Below are positions 21,641-34,333 of a DNA stretch of 64,000 bases, piece after piece. The notes below the pieces were generated by a model, which worked only from the letters and a program-made list of their open reading frames with translations, ran no database searches and was not told the origin of the DNA. Every line of letters begins with the position of its first letter. Within the stretch, counting starts at the first letter, position 1. The stretch comes from Alnus glutinosa (lineage: Eukaryota > Streptophyta > Magnoliopsida > Fagales > Betulaceae). A program made the position numbers and the translations under genes. Location of the stretch: positions 31,597,544 to 31,661,543 of the forward strand of contig NC_084887.1 of the NCBI RefSeq assembly GCF_958979055.1. The letters run 5' to 3'.

Positions 21641-24600
21641 GTTATACGACTTCAAATACAAAAATAAATTCATATGAGAAGATTCTTATAATTAATCCAT
21701 GAAATTATGGGGTGTCAAAACATTGTCTTGCTAGCTCCTTTTATCTCTTCAAATCGTGTAAAACGGGAATTCTTTTGATAAATTATGTAACTATTTTTTT
21801 TTTTTTTTCCTCAGGTAATTAATGAAGCGTCCGGAGCTCCTTAATCCCCAAACTAATCTCTGGGTACACATTAATAACCCAAATTACTTGTGAAGTAATT
21901 CCAATGTTTCTTTCAATGAGTGCTGTTTGGGTATTATAACTTTTAGTATTACAAGTTTCTTATAAGATGGTATTGTAGTCCACATGACAATTTTCATATC
22001 AGAACTAAAATATGGACGGCCACGTGGCAGTTCACACAACATTTTTCACGTCTACAGACTAATGTGATAATTTACTAAAATGAGGACCGTCACATGATCG
22101 ATCATTTTGTAAGTTATAGTAAAATTTATAGTACTCCAAGCATTTTTGTTCTCTCTCAATTTCACCTTTTTTTTTTCTTTTTTTTTTTTTCCACTTTTTC
22201 TTGAACAATTTCTAGATAAAAAGGGAATATATATATGACTTTTACATTCACACATTCTTGAAAGCTGTTTTGGAAAAAATTTCTGTCTATGAGAATATCA
22301 AATATTAATGTTTTATATTTCTGTTTTTGTTATGATTTTGTCAAAGCAAAACCATCGGCAATATTTCTTCTCTAAAAATAGCTATTTTGTAAAACTCAAA
22401 TAATTTTCAAGAATATATAAAAGATTCTTGAAAAACCTAAACTATTGTTTGGTTTATGTTTTTAAATCAAGTAATGCTACTTTTCACACCCACATCATGC
22501 CAGTTGATATAACGTGTTTTATATTAACCGATGTGTTGTCAGCATGAAAAATGAGTGTAAAGAATAATATTATTCATCCGCAATATTTTTTTAGAAGAAT
22601 GAGAGTTAATTCATCCACAATTATTGAAAGCAGCAATAAAACCCGCTACCAAACGTGTTAAGTTTGATTGTATAAAAGATTCTGCATGAATAATTAATAA
22701 CAAATTGTATTCATTCTCTTTTATTGGTTGCAAATAATGTTTACATTTCATTTATTCTAAACTACCCTTACTTATTTATTTATTTTTTGTGTGTAGCACC
22801 AGCCGTACACGGTCCCGACTGCAAAGGGTGTATTTGAATCCTCTCCGGTCCAAAAAAGCTGGATAGTACTTTTACAATAACAGGATATTAGATGATCCTT
22901 TTCCACAAAGATTGGTTGGGGCTTGAGGATGTAATAAGGCAGGCTTGCTTAGACTGCGTCCTAGGCCTTCGGACAATGGTGTTCTATGTGTGTTTTTTTT
23001 TTTTTTTTTTTTTAAAAAAATGTGGTGTTCTATGTTATGTCTCACATATGTATGAATAAGTATCTATTGTGTAAAGCTTGAAAAATAGAGAACTGGATTT
23101 TATGCGTTAAAGATCAACCAGTTCTGTTATGAGTGAGTCTTTTAATTGTTATAATAAGCATTGTATTCGTCTTCTTCTTCTTCTTCTTCTTCTTCTATAT
23201 ATATATATATAATATATAAGTATATTAATAATATGGGGACAAATTTCATGCCAAGCTTGTTGTTTCAGAATGAAATAAATTTATCTGCATTTTGTTATGA
23301 TCATCTTTATTGTCACAAAAGCCACATTTTCTACTAAATAAATTAGGGGTGGGGAGAATGCCAAACGGTTTCAATGATCGGCAGACGGAATAAAAGCTAT
23401 TTTGACATCAATTCAGTTTGGTAGGCACTAAAATTTTTTTTTAGGCGATTAACGGAACCGATTCAACCGAACCGTTTTTTGTTTTTTTAAAAAAATCAAA
23501 ATAACGTCGCTTTGAACTTTAGAACACTTGCTTAGCCCAAAAACAATTATTTCAGGCTAAAAAAAAAAAAAAAAATTATTTTAATTTAAGATATATGATT
23601 TTTTACTACTCCAAGACACAATTTTTGACCACTTTGTCCATGTGGCAAGGTGGTCCCCTAACTACCTTTATAATTTTTATTTTTTTTTTTAAAAAAAGTA
23701 AAAATTAAAACGTAAACAAAAATAATCAGGAAAATGTGTCTAGGGAAAATGTATTATTACTCTCGAGCCAATATACCATGTGCTCTCAAAGTCCTTCGAG
23801 TACATGGAGATCATCAGATCGCAACCTCTTGGACGTACATAACTTTGTGCCGGCCGACGATCAAATGACATGAATGAGACTTCATATGCCGGTGGGAAAG
23901 AACAGCTATTAATGCCATTTCTAGAGAATTATGTTAGATCCACTGTCACTTTACCGGTTTCCCTATTTGTTGTTAAATCCTTTTTCCAGTGGGCTACCAG
24001 GCCCTGTTTGGAGATAATAATCGACCTACGGCTTAAATCACTGGCTAAAATTAGATTGCGCTTCTTGTCCATCTCATATTAATTGGTTGATGGCCTTCCA
24101 ATAAAATCGAGGATAATTAAAATAAATTAACAATAGGTATGGAAAAATAAATTATATGTTCTAAGCAATAGTTAAATTTTTTTAATTAATTAATTAATTA
24201 TTTTTTTAATCTTTCCTATTTGAACTGAAATTCTGCATGATTTGATACGTAGGAGGAAGCGAAGGACCGGTAGTTCTAGTTCCCCTCGTGCGACGAACCG
24301 TACAAACCCATAAACAGCCAATGAGCCAATCTGATTTGAGGTTCTCCTACCTCATCTTCCGCAACCGTTCTTCCTCTTCAGTCCCAACAACTTTTTCTTT
24401 TCTTAGTTTTCATTTCCCCAATAATTTGTCACAATAAAACAAACGCATGTAACTGAAATAAAAAAAAAAAAGAGAAAGAAAAAGAAAAATCCCCCACCCA
24501 AATTACAGTTTCTAACTTTCCTTTTTAATTTCTTTAAAGAACAAAAAAAAGAGAAAAAGATTAAATTTCCTTTTTGATTTGATCTTTTTTAAGAAAATCA

Positions 24601-24680
24601 CCGCATTGTGAGAATTTTCCATTTATTCCTAAGCCATCATTCCCTTCTCTCTTTCTCTGTGTGTGCGTGTGTGTGTGGAG
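21641..24680. other. Intergenic region SUS to ALIS
   Basis: About 3 kb of AT-rich DNA. I see poly-T and poly-A runs, a (CTT)n/(TA)n microsatellite near 23170-23215, and a half copy of the sequence found in the MITE at 47620-47801 (near 23600-23670, GTGGCAAGGTGGTC). Two CCAAT boxes (24318-24322, 24326-24330) lie about 350 bases before the ALIS start. A possible SUS terminal exon begins at about 21835. No other gene is supported. Confidence 0.65.
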
Positions 24681-27600
24681 ATGAATACCGAAGGAGCAAC
24701 GAGCTCGGGAGTGGCCAAAGATGGGGCCTTGGATTCATCCTCCACTGCCAAGAGGAATTCCAAGAAACCCAAATGTGAGTAATGGCTATTTTTCTTCAAT
24801 GGCATTTCAATTAAGCACTGTTTTTCTATATTGGGTGATTGCATATATTTTTATATATGTACATTTGCCTCTTTTTTTTGAGGATACACTGCAATCTAAT
24901 GAAGAATTTGATCAGTATTAATCTTGGTACCGTTTTGTCTTTTGCCATTGAAATCACCGTATCTGCCCTAAGAATCCCAGATATTCAATTTGTGAGGGTT
25001 GCATTTCATAGGAAGTGATCTTGCATTTGTAAGATAAGCTTTTGAAGCCATCAGTTGAATTGCAAGCCGTGAAATATGGTTTTTATGAGATCTCAGCATA
25101 AAAGGGTGTTCTTTTTATGGCGTTTAGTTACATTGATTAACACAATGCATTATTTTCTTTATTGCAGATTCTAGGTTTACACAGCAAGAGCTTCCTGCTT
25201 GCAAACCAATTTTAACACCTGGCTGGGTATAGCTTAACAACCATATATATTTTTAGTTATAGAATGCTAGAGCTTTTTGGTTGGCTTCAATTTCTAGTGC
25301 ATTTGCTCATTCTCTACTCATATCATCTCTTTTTCTATTTTTTGAAAAACTTTTGGGGTTCAGGTCATGACAAGTTTTATCTTTGTTGGCATTATCTTCA
25401 TTCCCATCGGCTTTGCTTCCTTATTTGCATCAGAACGTGTAAGATAGTTTAATGCTTTTAATTTCTCAAGAAGTTCTAGTGTTAGCAATGAATTATTATT
25501 GAACAGGAAACTGCCCGTTCTTTGACGTGCAGGTTGTGGAAATTGTGGACCGCTATGATGAGGATTGTGTTCCTCGTAATTACAGCTACAATAAGCTTGC
25601 ATATATTCAAAATAATGCAACTAACAAGACATGTACTAAGAGATTGATTGTTAGTTCCAATTTCTTCAACACTATGTGTTTGATGTAGCTTAGGCTTTGG
25701 TTTCCCTTTACATATTATGTCTTTGAACTATCCAATTTGATAATGTCTACTTCTAAAAGTGTGCAGTAATTTGATAATTTTCAGGTTCCAAAGCAGATGA
25801 AAAGTCCCATCTATATCTATTATCAGCTTGATAACTTCTATCAAAATCATCGTCGGTATGCTAAAATTACTTGTAAAAAATTATTAATTTTGTCTGGTTA
25901 TTCTGTCTTTTGGTTAGGATATGGATGGATGGAATGAATATACCTAGTTCTTCCTCATTTATTTGACATGATATGAGCTCTCTGAGTGCTCCTATCAGAG
26001 ATTTTTTTTTTTTTTTGTGTGTGTGTGTAACAAATAAATACCTTTAGATGAAGTGCTTCAACATTTGATCATGTGGTTTTGCCATGCAAATTTATGAAAT
26101 AGTCGAAAGCAAAAGAACAATTAGTACATCCACATGGTTTCTGTGTTCCTGCTTCTGGTTGGTTACTTCATGATTTCACTTCTCTCCTCTTTCTATACTG
26201 AGTTTATTGCTTTATATTGAAATCGACATTTCAGTTGTTTAAACAAGGCTTAGAAATGAGGACCTTTTGATTGATTCAGAGGATAAAGGAGCCGTAGGCC
26301 AATGGGCTTTAGCTCAAATAACACTTCCTCCCCTATATGGGATGGAGGATGAGGTTGTGTGTCCAAAACGCATAAGGTGTTTGTGTTACTTACAATAACC
26401 AAAAGAAAAAAAAGGAAAGAACTGTAGGTTTTAAGCAGAAATGTTGTTCCAGTCACAATTGAAGGCAACCGTAAATAGCTTCAGTTGGTTGTTGATCTGT
26501 GCATTCATCTCCTATATGTTTGTGTGGTTCAAGCATGTTTTCATCCGAGGAAATTTAGGCATCTCATTGGCAGATTATAGACATGCTGCTTGTGTAACAA
26601 CTATTCTTGACTTTCATCAGTCCAGATAGTTGGGCAGTAACACTGATGATGCTTGGACCCTTTTTTTTTTTCCTGATATAGTATTACTCCTTGTTCTCTT
26701 TTCCATCACATTGGGGCCCTTGGGGGGGGAGCAGCTCTTATTTTCCTTCCAGATCAAAACTCATTGAAAAGAGAAAGCATAACCAAAACCGTATAAACTC
26801 CTATTTGGTTTTTTTTTAGACCTGTTTTTCTTTTAATATGTCTGTTAATAATAGTATAGGTGTGTTGAGGGAAGAAGAGTACACCAAAGCTCTGAAATTT
26901 TGAAGATATTTAAGACTAAAAAGGAGAGCAATTTTGACACACACACATTATGTGTATAAAAAGGTCATGTAAACTTCTGTAGAATTTTTTTTATAAGCAT
27001 GTAAACTTCTGTAGATTTATATACCTGCCAATAGGGTCGTTTCTTGGATAGGGTTGATTAACCTGGAACAGCAATCCAGAACCAAAACAAACAATGGGCA
27101 ATTGGGTTGCTCGGTTCTCAGTCTATATTGGGCTAAGTTAACCCCCTTCCTCTTGTTTTGAGAGTTAGTTTGACAAATCTTAGAATCTAAATGTGATTGC
27201 TTTATTTTGAGGAGAGAGAAAAAAAATACTAATAGAATCTAAATGCAATAAATGTTGTAGAATGATTTCTAGGTTTATTATTGATCATAGTATAAACTCT
27301 TGTATGACTGTCTTGTATAGTACTGTTTCCTTAGAAGGGGTACCCATTTTTATTCTCCCTACTATCAACTGAATTTTAGCTTATGCAGAATTTGTTTATA
27401 TGGAAAATCAAGGGAAGGGAGATAAACTAAAGCCCAGGAAATATCTGTTCTCTTTTTATTAGAAAAATGAAAATTATGGTCCTCTAAATTTCTTAGGGTA
27501 AGTCTATGATGGAGTTCTTAGAATTTGAATAATTTAACAAAAAATAATGGTTAAGGTTGTAAGAATACCACCTTTGAGTCTCTTTAAAAAATCTGGAAGA

Positions 27601-27848
27601 TCCTGGTCCACCATCATTTCTGGAATAGATTTTCTTGAATATGTTATTATACACTGAAATTATTGCTGCCTTTATCATCTATGGTTCTTTTTTCTTTTGA
27701 ACTTTCCAAAAAAGAAAGTGACTTAAAAAGAATTGATGTTAAAAAATTGAAACAAATAAATATCTAATTTCAAATATACTGAATAAAAAAGAAATAAAAT
27801 TTCTACTTCCAAAATATTGATTCAAGTGAAATTAACACAACTAACCCC

Positions 27849-27879
<31 letters not shown>

Positions 27880-29573
27880 AAGAAAAAAAAAAGAAAAAAG
27901 AAAAAGAAAGAAACTAACACAGAGTTGAGAGTTCCACTGAGGTTGAAAAACTAGAAGCGTTAGCTAACCACTTACAGTACTATCTAGTTATTTTCATGAG
28001 AATGTAAAACTTTTTCACATATTGCTTTTCTCTTATTGCTCCTATTTCTTCCACTCATACTTAGTTTTTTTTTTTTTCCCTTGAAATATTTGGGAACTTA
28101 TCTGGAATGTTTGATACTATTATCAGATATGTTAAGAGTAGAAGTGACCAACAATTGAGGAGCACGGCGAGTGAGGATGTAACAAGTAACTGTAAACCTG
28201 AAGCCGTCACCAAAAACAATTCTGCAATTGTTCCTTGCGGCCTCATTGCTTGGAGTTTGTTTAATGACACGTACGGCTTTTCAGTGAAAAACAAGGTGCT
28301 AGATGTCAGCAAAAGAAACATAGCATGGAAAAGTGACCAAGAGCAAAAATTTGGCTCTGATGTCTATCCAAAAAATTTTCAGAGTGGAAGTCTAATTGGG
28401 GGTGCCAAACTAAATGCGAGCATACCTGTAATGTCTTTCTTTACTTCCTAGCTTGTTGCATCTTTCCATGTTCCTTCCACCCTCCACCTCCCCCAGGCCC
28501 TCTTTTCCCTTCCTTTTGAATTATGCTCTCTTGTATGTTTTAAAGAAGCAATTTTTATTGGTTTTGCATGTAACAGTTGAGCGACCAAGAGGATCTTATT
28601 GTCTGGATGCGAACTGCAGCACTGCCAACTTTCAGAAAACTGTATGGGAAGATAGAGACAGACCTTGAAGCTAATGATGAAATAACAGTAGTAATACAGA
28701 ACAATTACAACACCTATAGTTTCGGTGGCAAAAAGAGGCTGGTTCTTTCAACCACAAGCTGGATTGGTGGGAAAAATGATTTTCTGGGCGTAGCATATCT
28801 TACTGTTGGTGGACTGTGCTTGTTTATGGCTATTAGCTTCATCCTTCTGTATGTGATCAAGCCAAGGTGAGTGGATGGTTTAAAAATCTTATGTATCACT
28901 ATGTTCAGTCAAAACTAGTTCCCCTTTTTGCTATAAAAAGTCCGATTTAATTTTGTACAATGGATTATATGGTAGCTAAAACTGGCTTTTATATACCTGT
29001 AGGCTATTGTGTGCATGGTTAAATACCAAAACCTTCCAAATTTTATGCATGTTCATCAGTGTTGATGAGCTTTCGATAGTATTGATCCATGTTAGCACTT
29101 GTACCTCATTGTGTACTTTTCTGGACTTATGGGGATGTCATAATAAAATCTATGGTTTTGTCCTCGATCAATTTCTTTAAAGGTGATGCCCACCCAGATC
29201 CAAGTTCCAACACCTAAAGGTTCCCACAAACAAGATACAATTTTAAAAATTGTGCTGGTTCTCATAAGGGATTCATTCTATCATTTTCTACTTTAGGCTG
29301 GCAGCCTTAATTTAGAATAATTGGTCTTTTTGAAAACTTATATGTTTGTATGCCCTGCACGTTCCACTATTTCTTCTCCTCCATCTGTACAGAAAATAAA
29401 ATTTTGGTGCCACCCTGATTCAGATATTGATAATTGGTTCCTTAAATTGAAAAGCTAACTGTTTTGTAAAGTCTAGGTCATTCTTAAGATGTGTCTGAAA
29501 TTGTTATTGGTTTCTATGCAGGCCTCTTGGGGACCCATCCTACTTGTCTTGGAACAGAGGAACTATGAATTAA
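24681..29573 (+). CDS. ALIS: ALA-interacting subunit (CDC50/LEM3 family)
   Basis: Beta-subunit that P4-ATPase lipid flippases need for ER exit and activity. Exons 24681-24774, 25168-25226, 25364-25438, 25533-25649, 25785-25855, 28127-28427, 28577-28866, 29522-29573; all GT-AG, phases agree, 352 aa. Two membrane segments, about residues 52-73 ([17 protein letters not shown]) and 309-333 ([15 protein letters not shown]), bracket a large lumenal domain with N-glycosylation sequons (NYS, NAT, NKT, NDT, NAS) and paired Cys. Family blocks [20 protein letters not shown] (N-terminus, here [12 protein letters not shown]), [18 protein letters not shown] and [20 protein letters not shown] are plain. Intron 5 is 2.3 kb and holds a SINE remnant and a poly-C run. 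Which ALIS1-5 member it is remains open. Confidence 0.95.
26290..26415 (+). mobile_element. tRNA-derived SINE remnant in ALIS intron 5
   Basis: GGGCTTTAGCTCAAATAAC resembles the pol III A box and GAGGTTGTGTGTCCAAAACG the B box. They are spaced as in plant tRNA-related SINEs, followed by an A-rich tail near 26400-26415. Diverged and without clear duplications. Confidence 0.45.
27846..27870. repeat. Poly-C run followed by poly-A
   Basis: About 25 consecutive C directly followed by A-rich DNA inside ALIS intron 5. The length of such a run is often uncertain in assemblies. Confidence 0.8.
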
Positions 29574-31087
29574 ATTTTTAAAGATGTGCCTGTCCCTCAT
29601 GTGCGATTTTTTTAGCATTAAACTCTCTTACCAGGCTGAACCTTATTTATGTTTGAAACATTCAGGTTTGAGTGTATATAAAGCTCTGCTGTTATCAATA
29701 TTTTTCTCTTTTAAGAACACCAATGCGTTGTTCTAAGTTGGTGCTAGGATCAGTTTTGTTATAAATATTTTATAAAACCAGAGAGATTTACAAGTTCGAT
29801 TCCCTCCGGTTCCTGCAATGCACGTAGTTCGTGGGTGATTGAACATATCTGTGGTGATAGTCTTGACAATGGATTGGGATTACCCTAATGTAATTTAAAG
29901 AAAAGAAACATACAGCTACACTGAACTTTTTAGATGGATTACTTGCCTAAATTTTTAATGCAGAAAATGACTACATGGCACTACTGTTTATTTTCCTTGT
30001 GTCTTGGGGATATCTTTGTGCTTTTTGTTCACCATGTGGTTAGAGGATGTAAATACTCCCCTGTTAGTTCCATCAAGTCCTCTCAACTTTGGGTTATTTG
30101 GGCCACTCATTAGACTGGTGGTTGGCTAGATAAGTTTCTTCTATAGATTGATGATTTAAATTTATATGACTTAAAATTGTCTTATATTGTAGGCTGCTTT
30201 CAAAGTTAAAACTGGTAAAAATATATAGGGAAGGAGATTCACCTAATTTATCTTCTTATATATATATATATATATAAGAAGATAAATTAGGTGAATATAT
30301 ACATGAACAAATTTATATTTTTATTATTTGTAGTTGCTGTTGTGCTATACCATGGTGAACATCAGTCATTAGTCATTTGTGCTCATTGAGGATCACCATC
30401 GGTTTTGTCAGTAGTTTTGGAATTCTTTTTTGAGTAATACATAGTTTCTTTCTGACCCGTGTCCAGAAACTCCACTATAGCAATTTCCCCTTTTTTGTTG
30501 GGCTCATGAAGGGAATCACTACTCACTAGAGCATCTGATGTACTGTCCTGCAATTGAAGTACTATGAACACATCACTTTATCATGTATAGCTTTAGCCAT
30601 GTCCTTGACACCAAGATATACTCACCTATCAGTCTATCACCTTTATAGAAGTCTGTGTTTTGTTGGCTAGCCAGTAGCCAGAAGTCCATATGATAAAGAC
30701 CTCTTTATTTAACTAACAATGATGCATGTCATCATCCTATTAGATTGCTTCAATTTTTTTATTTTTAAAATTTTATTTTTTATTTTTTCTTTATCCTGTT
30801 TTACTTCCTCGCAATACTTATTTTGGGTTTATTCTTGCATCACTTGCTATTAATTCGATCAAATAGGAAGATGAATCGTCGTATTTGATAATTGTGAATT
30901 ATAAAGGTGTTCCTGGTTAGTTCCAACATTAGCGCTTTCTTTGGGTTGTTACAATAATGCAATTATGAGCACGGCAAAGTATATATAAAACTAATGAATG
31001 AAAATTATATTATTGTATAACCCATATCTTCAAATTAAGGAAAGTTAAAGAAACTTGAAAAAAATAAATTTGAAATGATTTGTAGCA
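29574..31087. other. Intergenic region between ALIS and the unknown secreted-protein gene
   Basis: Convergent 3' ends face each other here. It holds a SINE-like fragment near 29795-29850 (a B-box-like AGTTCGATTCCC), a perfect 60-bp palindrome (30237-30296) and AT-rich DNA. No coding signal was accepted. Confidence 0.65.
30237..30296. repeat. Perfect 60-bp palindrome
   Basis: The left half ATTCACCTAATTTATCTTCT plus (TA)5 is followed by its exact reverse complement. All 30 positions of each arm pair and there is no loop. The centre is alternating TA, which eases cruciform extrusion. It may be a fold-back remnant of a transposon end. Confidence 0.95.
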
Positions 31088-33824
31088 TTATCTGCAAGCT
31101 ACTAATGTGGGCTGCATTGCTGTGGAGGTCTCTCTATCACACATGTTAGGACCAATGCTTATTACTGCTTCTTCCTGCATGTCAAGATGTATAAATTATA
31201 AGAACTATTAACCATAGAGATTCCTTGATTTTTTTTTTTATTATTTTATTTTTAGATAATAATATATCTACCTTTGCAAGGTTTCTAAAGTATGTTGTCG
31301 TGTAATTTCCTGTAGGAAATGAAGCTTCAATAAGATCTGCTAAAACTAGTTGAGGCTGAGAGACCGCTCCGTCGAACCAATCTCCACATAGAAATTCAAA
31401 AAAAGAAAAACACAAAAAAGAGAAAAAAATTATTCAAACTAGACATTGTTAACAAAGAGTTTAGCTGTAAATTATTTTAAAGAAATGGGTAGAGATAGAC
31501 ATTGTAAAGAGATCTAGAAAGAAGATGAAATTGTTGGGAAAGTACTTACCAAGAGTTGAATTGTAAATTCTCTTATCATATCTCCATAAAGTTTGGTTTG
31601 CAAGAAAAGAAAAACAAGAGTGATCTTCAATGAATATATTTTGGAAGAAGGTTGATAAAGTGTAGCCTGCCGGATCGGTAGTATATGTTTCGTCAATGAC
31701 TACATCCACAGTCTACAAGGAGAAATGAGTTCCAGTAAATGTTGGATCCATATCAATTAAAAATAAAAAATAAAAAAAATAACCCTGAGATTTTGATCTT
31801 AATTAGTATAATACATTTAACCCTCAAGGATTCATATCAAAATCATTTTAATTGAAGTAGAAAATTAAATCGTTATTTAGAATCAAATTAATTAAAAAAA
31901 AAAAAAAAGAAGGTAAAAACTTCTGTTTATCCATTCGGATATAACATTGCAACAAAGCTTAAACTCGTATAATAGATTCAAACTAACATACAACTTTCAA
32001 AGCTTTTTTCACATTAATCGTAATATTGTAATTCAACTTACACATAGGATGGCATGCAATTGATCCAAATCTTCAGGATTAGAGATGTTATAAGTCATCT
32101 TATTGATAGAGTTGTCCACGTTCTCTCCGCCTGCATCTTCTGTATACTGCATCGAAAGTTTAAAGAAATACAATTCCGATGAACAAGTTAATTAATAGGA
32201 TTAAGATTTGAATTCTGTAACTAATAGACTAAGATAGAAGTATAAGACTTGAAATTAAAGTAAATAAGAAAATAAAATAGACGGTCAACTTTTCAAAAGA
32301 GTTCTGACGTTAATGTGTTTTGGAGGGTGGTTTTTTTTTTTTTTGTTTGAAAAAGTGTTATGACGTGACATAAATGTGAAAATATGTTTTGAATTGTTTA
32401 TTAATGTATTTGTTTTGAGAACATAAAACAAAATCTTTAACAAATACGACCATAGATTCTTTCTATAGAAACTGTTTTGTATATTGCATATATTGTAACG
32501 ACCCGCTCTCAACAACACAATATTGTCCGCTTTTGGCTCTCCCGAATCAGACTTTCAAGAAGGTCACCCATCTCAGTACTATTCTCGCAGAAGCACACTT
32601 AACTGCAAAGTTCTGATAGATTCATGACTATTATGGCTTTAAAATGCATTGTATTAAGAAGGATACGTTTATACATATAAGCACATCTCCATTCTCAAAC
32701 GATGTGAGACGTCACATATATACTTGATTAGATAAACATAATCACAATGATTCTTTCACTATAGATCCAACACTGTTTTGTGCTATTACAAAATGGTTCG
32801 ATATTATACAAAAATTTCAAAATTGATTTAGTACCTTCAACTTGTATGCTTCCTTTGTAAATGACCAGACACCCTGCAAGGTAAGAGCAAACCTAAATAG
32901 TAAGTCGGACATTAGTCTTCCATTTCATTTTCTTAGACTCCTCAATGCTTAATGTTATAGGAACAGTAAAAAGAAGTGTTCTGTTGCTATTGAAGACACA
33001 ATTTCTATAGGGTGTTTGTGTATATATATATATGGGTGGAACCACATGGTGGCTTGGGGGATGTCTTTCCTAAACCTTTTTAAGAATACTCTTATAATCC
33101 TTTTAAAATTAGAGTTTTACCCCCAAACTCCAAATGCTAGTTTCGCCCTTGTATGTATGTATGTACGTATGAATATAGACATGTAAGGGGTATGCATATA
33201 TACAAACACTTAAATATAATTTGATATGGTACATACATCATAATATCCCATCCAAGCTACTGTCGGTTTGAAGGGTTTCTTGCTTGCTGCAACTTTAGTC
33301 AGGCATAAATAATTCTCTCTAATCTGCAGGACAAAAGTTATTTCTTAGCAACAGATACAAAGGCATTTCTTTTGTTAGATCTCCTGAAGGCCATTTGGAC
33401 TTATGAATTACACATCGATCTAGTTAAAAGTGTTTGTCTTGAGACCAATTGGACTTATGAATTACATGCACATCATCTTAATTGAATCAGACTAAAACCT
33501 ATGGATGGTATCATAATTAAAGATTGACTAATAAGATTTCACCAAATTGAGCCATATATGTTTCCTCCATGAACATAAGAGGGTTTACTCTTGTGGGTGG
33601 ATGTGAACATTTATGCATACATGCCCATGTATGTAAATGCATATGTCACATCATCTTAATTATATGATAGTCGTTTAACAGTCTACTAAATATTATTACT
33701 CTAATTCAAATCGTCAAAATTTGATGTGATACTTACTGCATCGTAGACTTCATTGGCTGTCGTTTCAAGATTTGCGAAAACTCCCAAAAACTTGATCCAC
33801 TCTGCCCTCTATGAAACATAAGGA

Positions 33825-33857
<33 letters not shown>

Positions 33858-34283
33858 TAATATCATTTCCAAGCATGAACAATTTACAGTACTAACAAAT
33901 CATGTGGGATGCTTTTTTCTTGATCAAATCACATGCTTACCTGCAGAGGTGTGTCTTCTACGAAGGGAACAAAAGATGCAATATTGCAACCTTGTGGTTG
34001 ATCAGTGCTGGTAACAAAGTGTGCCCCGAATTGCACAAGCTGTTGCGGATCACTCTTGTTGATTGTCTGAATTTCTCCACTTTGGTATAATTTTAATACG
34101 CATTGAGAAGCCACAGGATCTGATGTAATGCCCTTCAAGTTCCCTAGTAACCCTAAAAGCTGTAGAAACACATTAACATAAACAAAGGAAACACAATTAA
34201 AACGTCAATTTGCATAAAGGATATTGTTTAAAAGTCCTTCACCTATTCTGTTGAACCTTTCCTTTGAATGATGTAATTGAGCC

Positions 34284-34333
<50 letters not shown>

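Noticed and set aside
22474-22590. Possible additional MITE
   Set aside because: The inverted ends match too poorly and no target duplication was visible.
27846-27870. Poly-C tract as a functional element
   Set aside because: Simple homopolymer in an intron; its length is doubtful and no partner motif was seen.
29795-29850. tRNA gene suggested by an AGTTCGATTCCC B-box-like word
   Set aside because: No acceptor stem, anticodon arm or A box at the right distance; more likely a SINE scrap.
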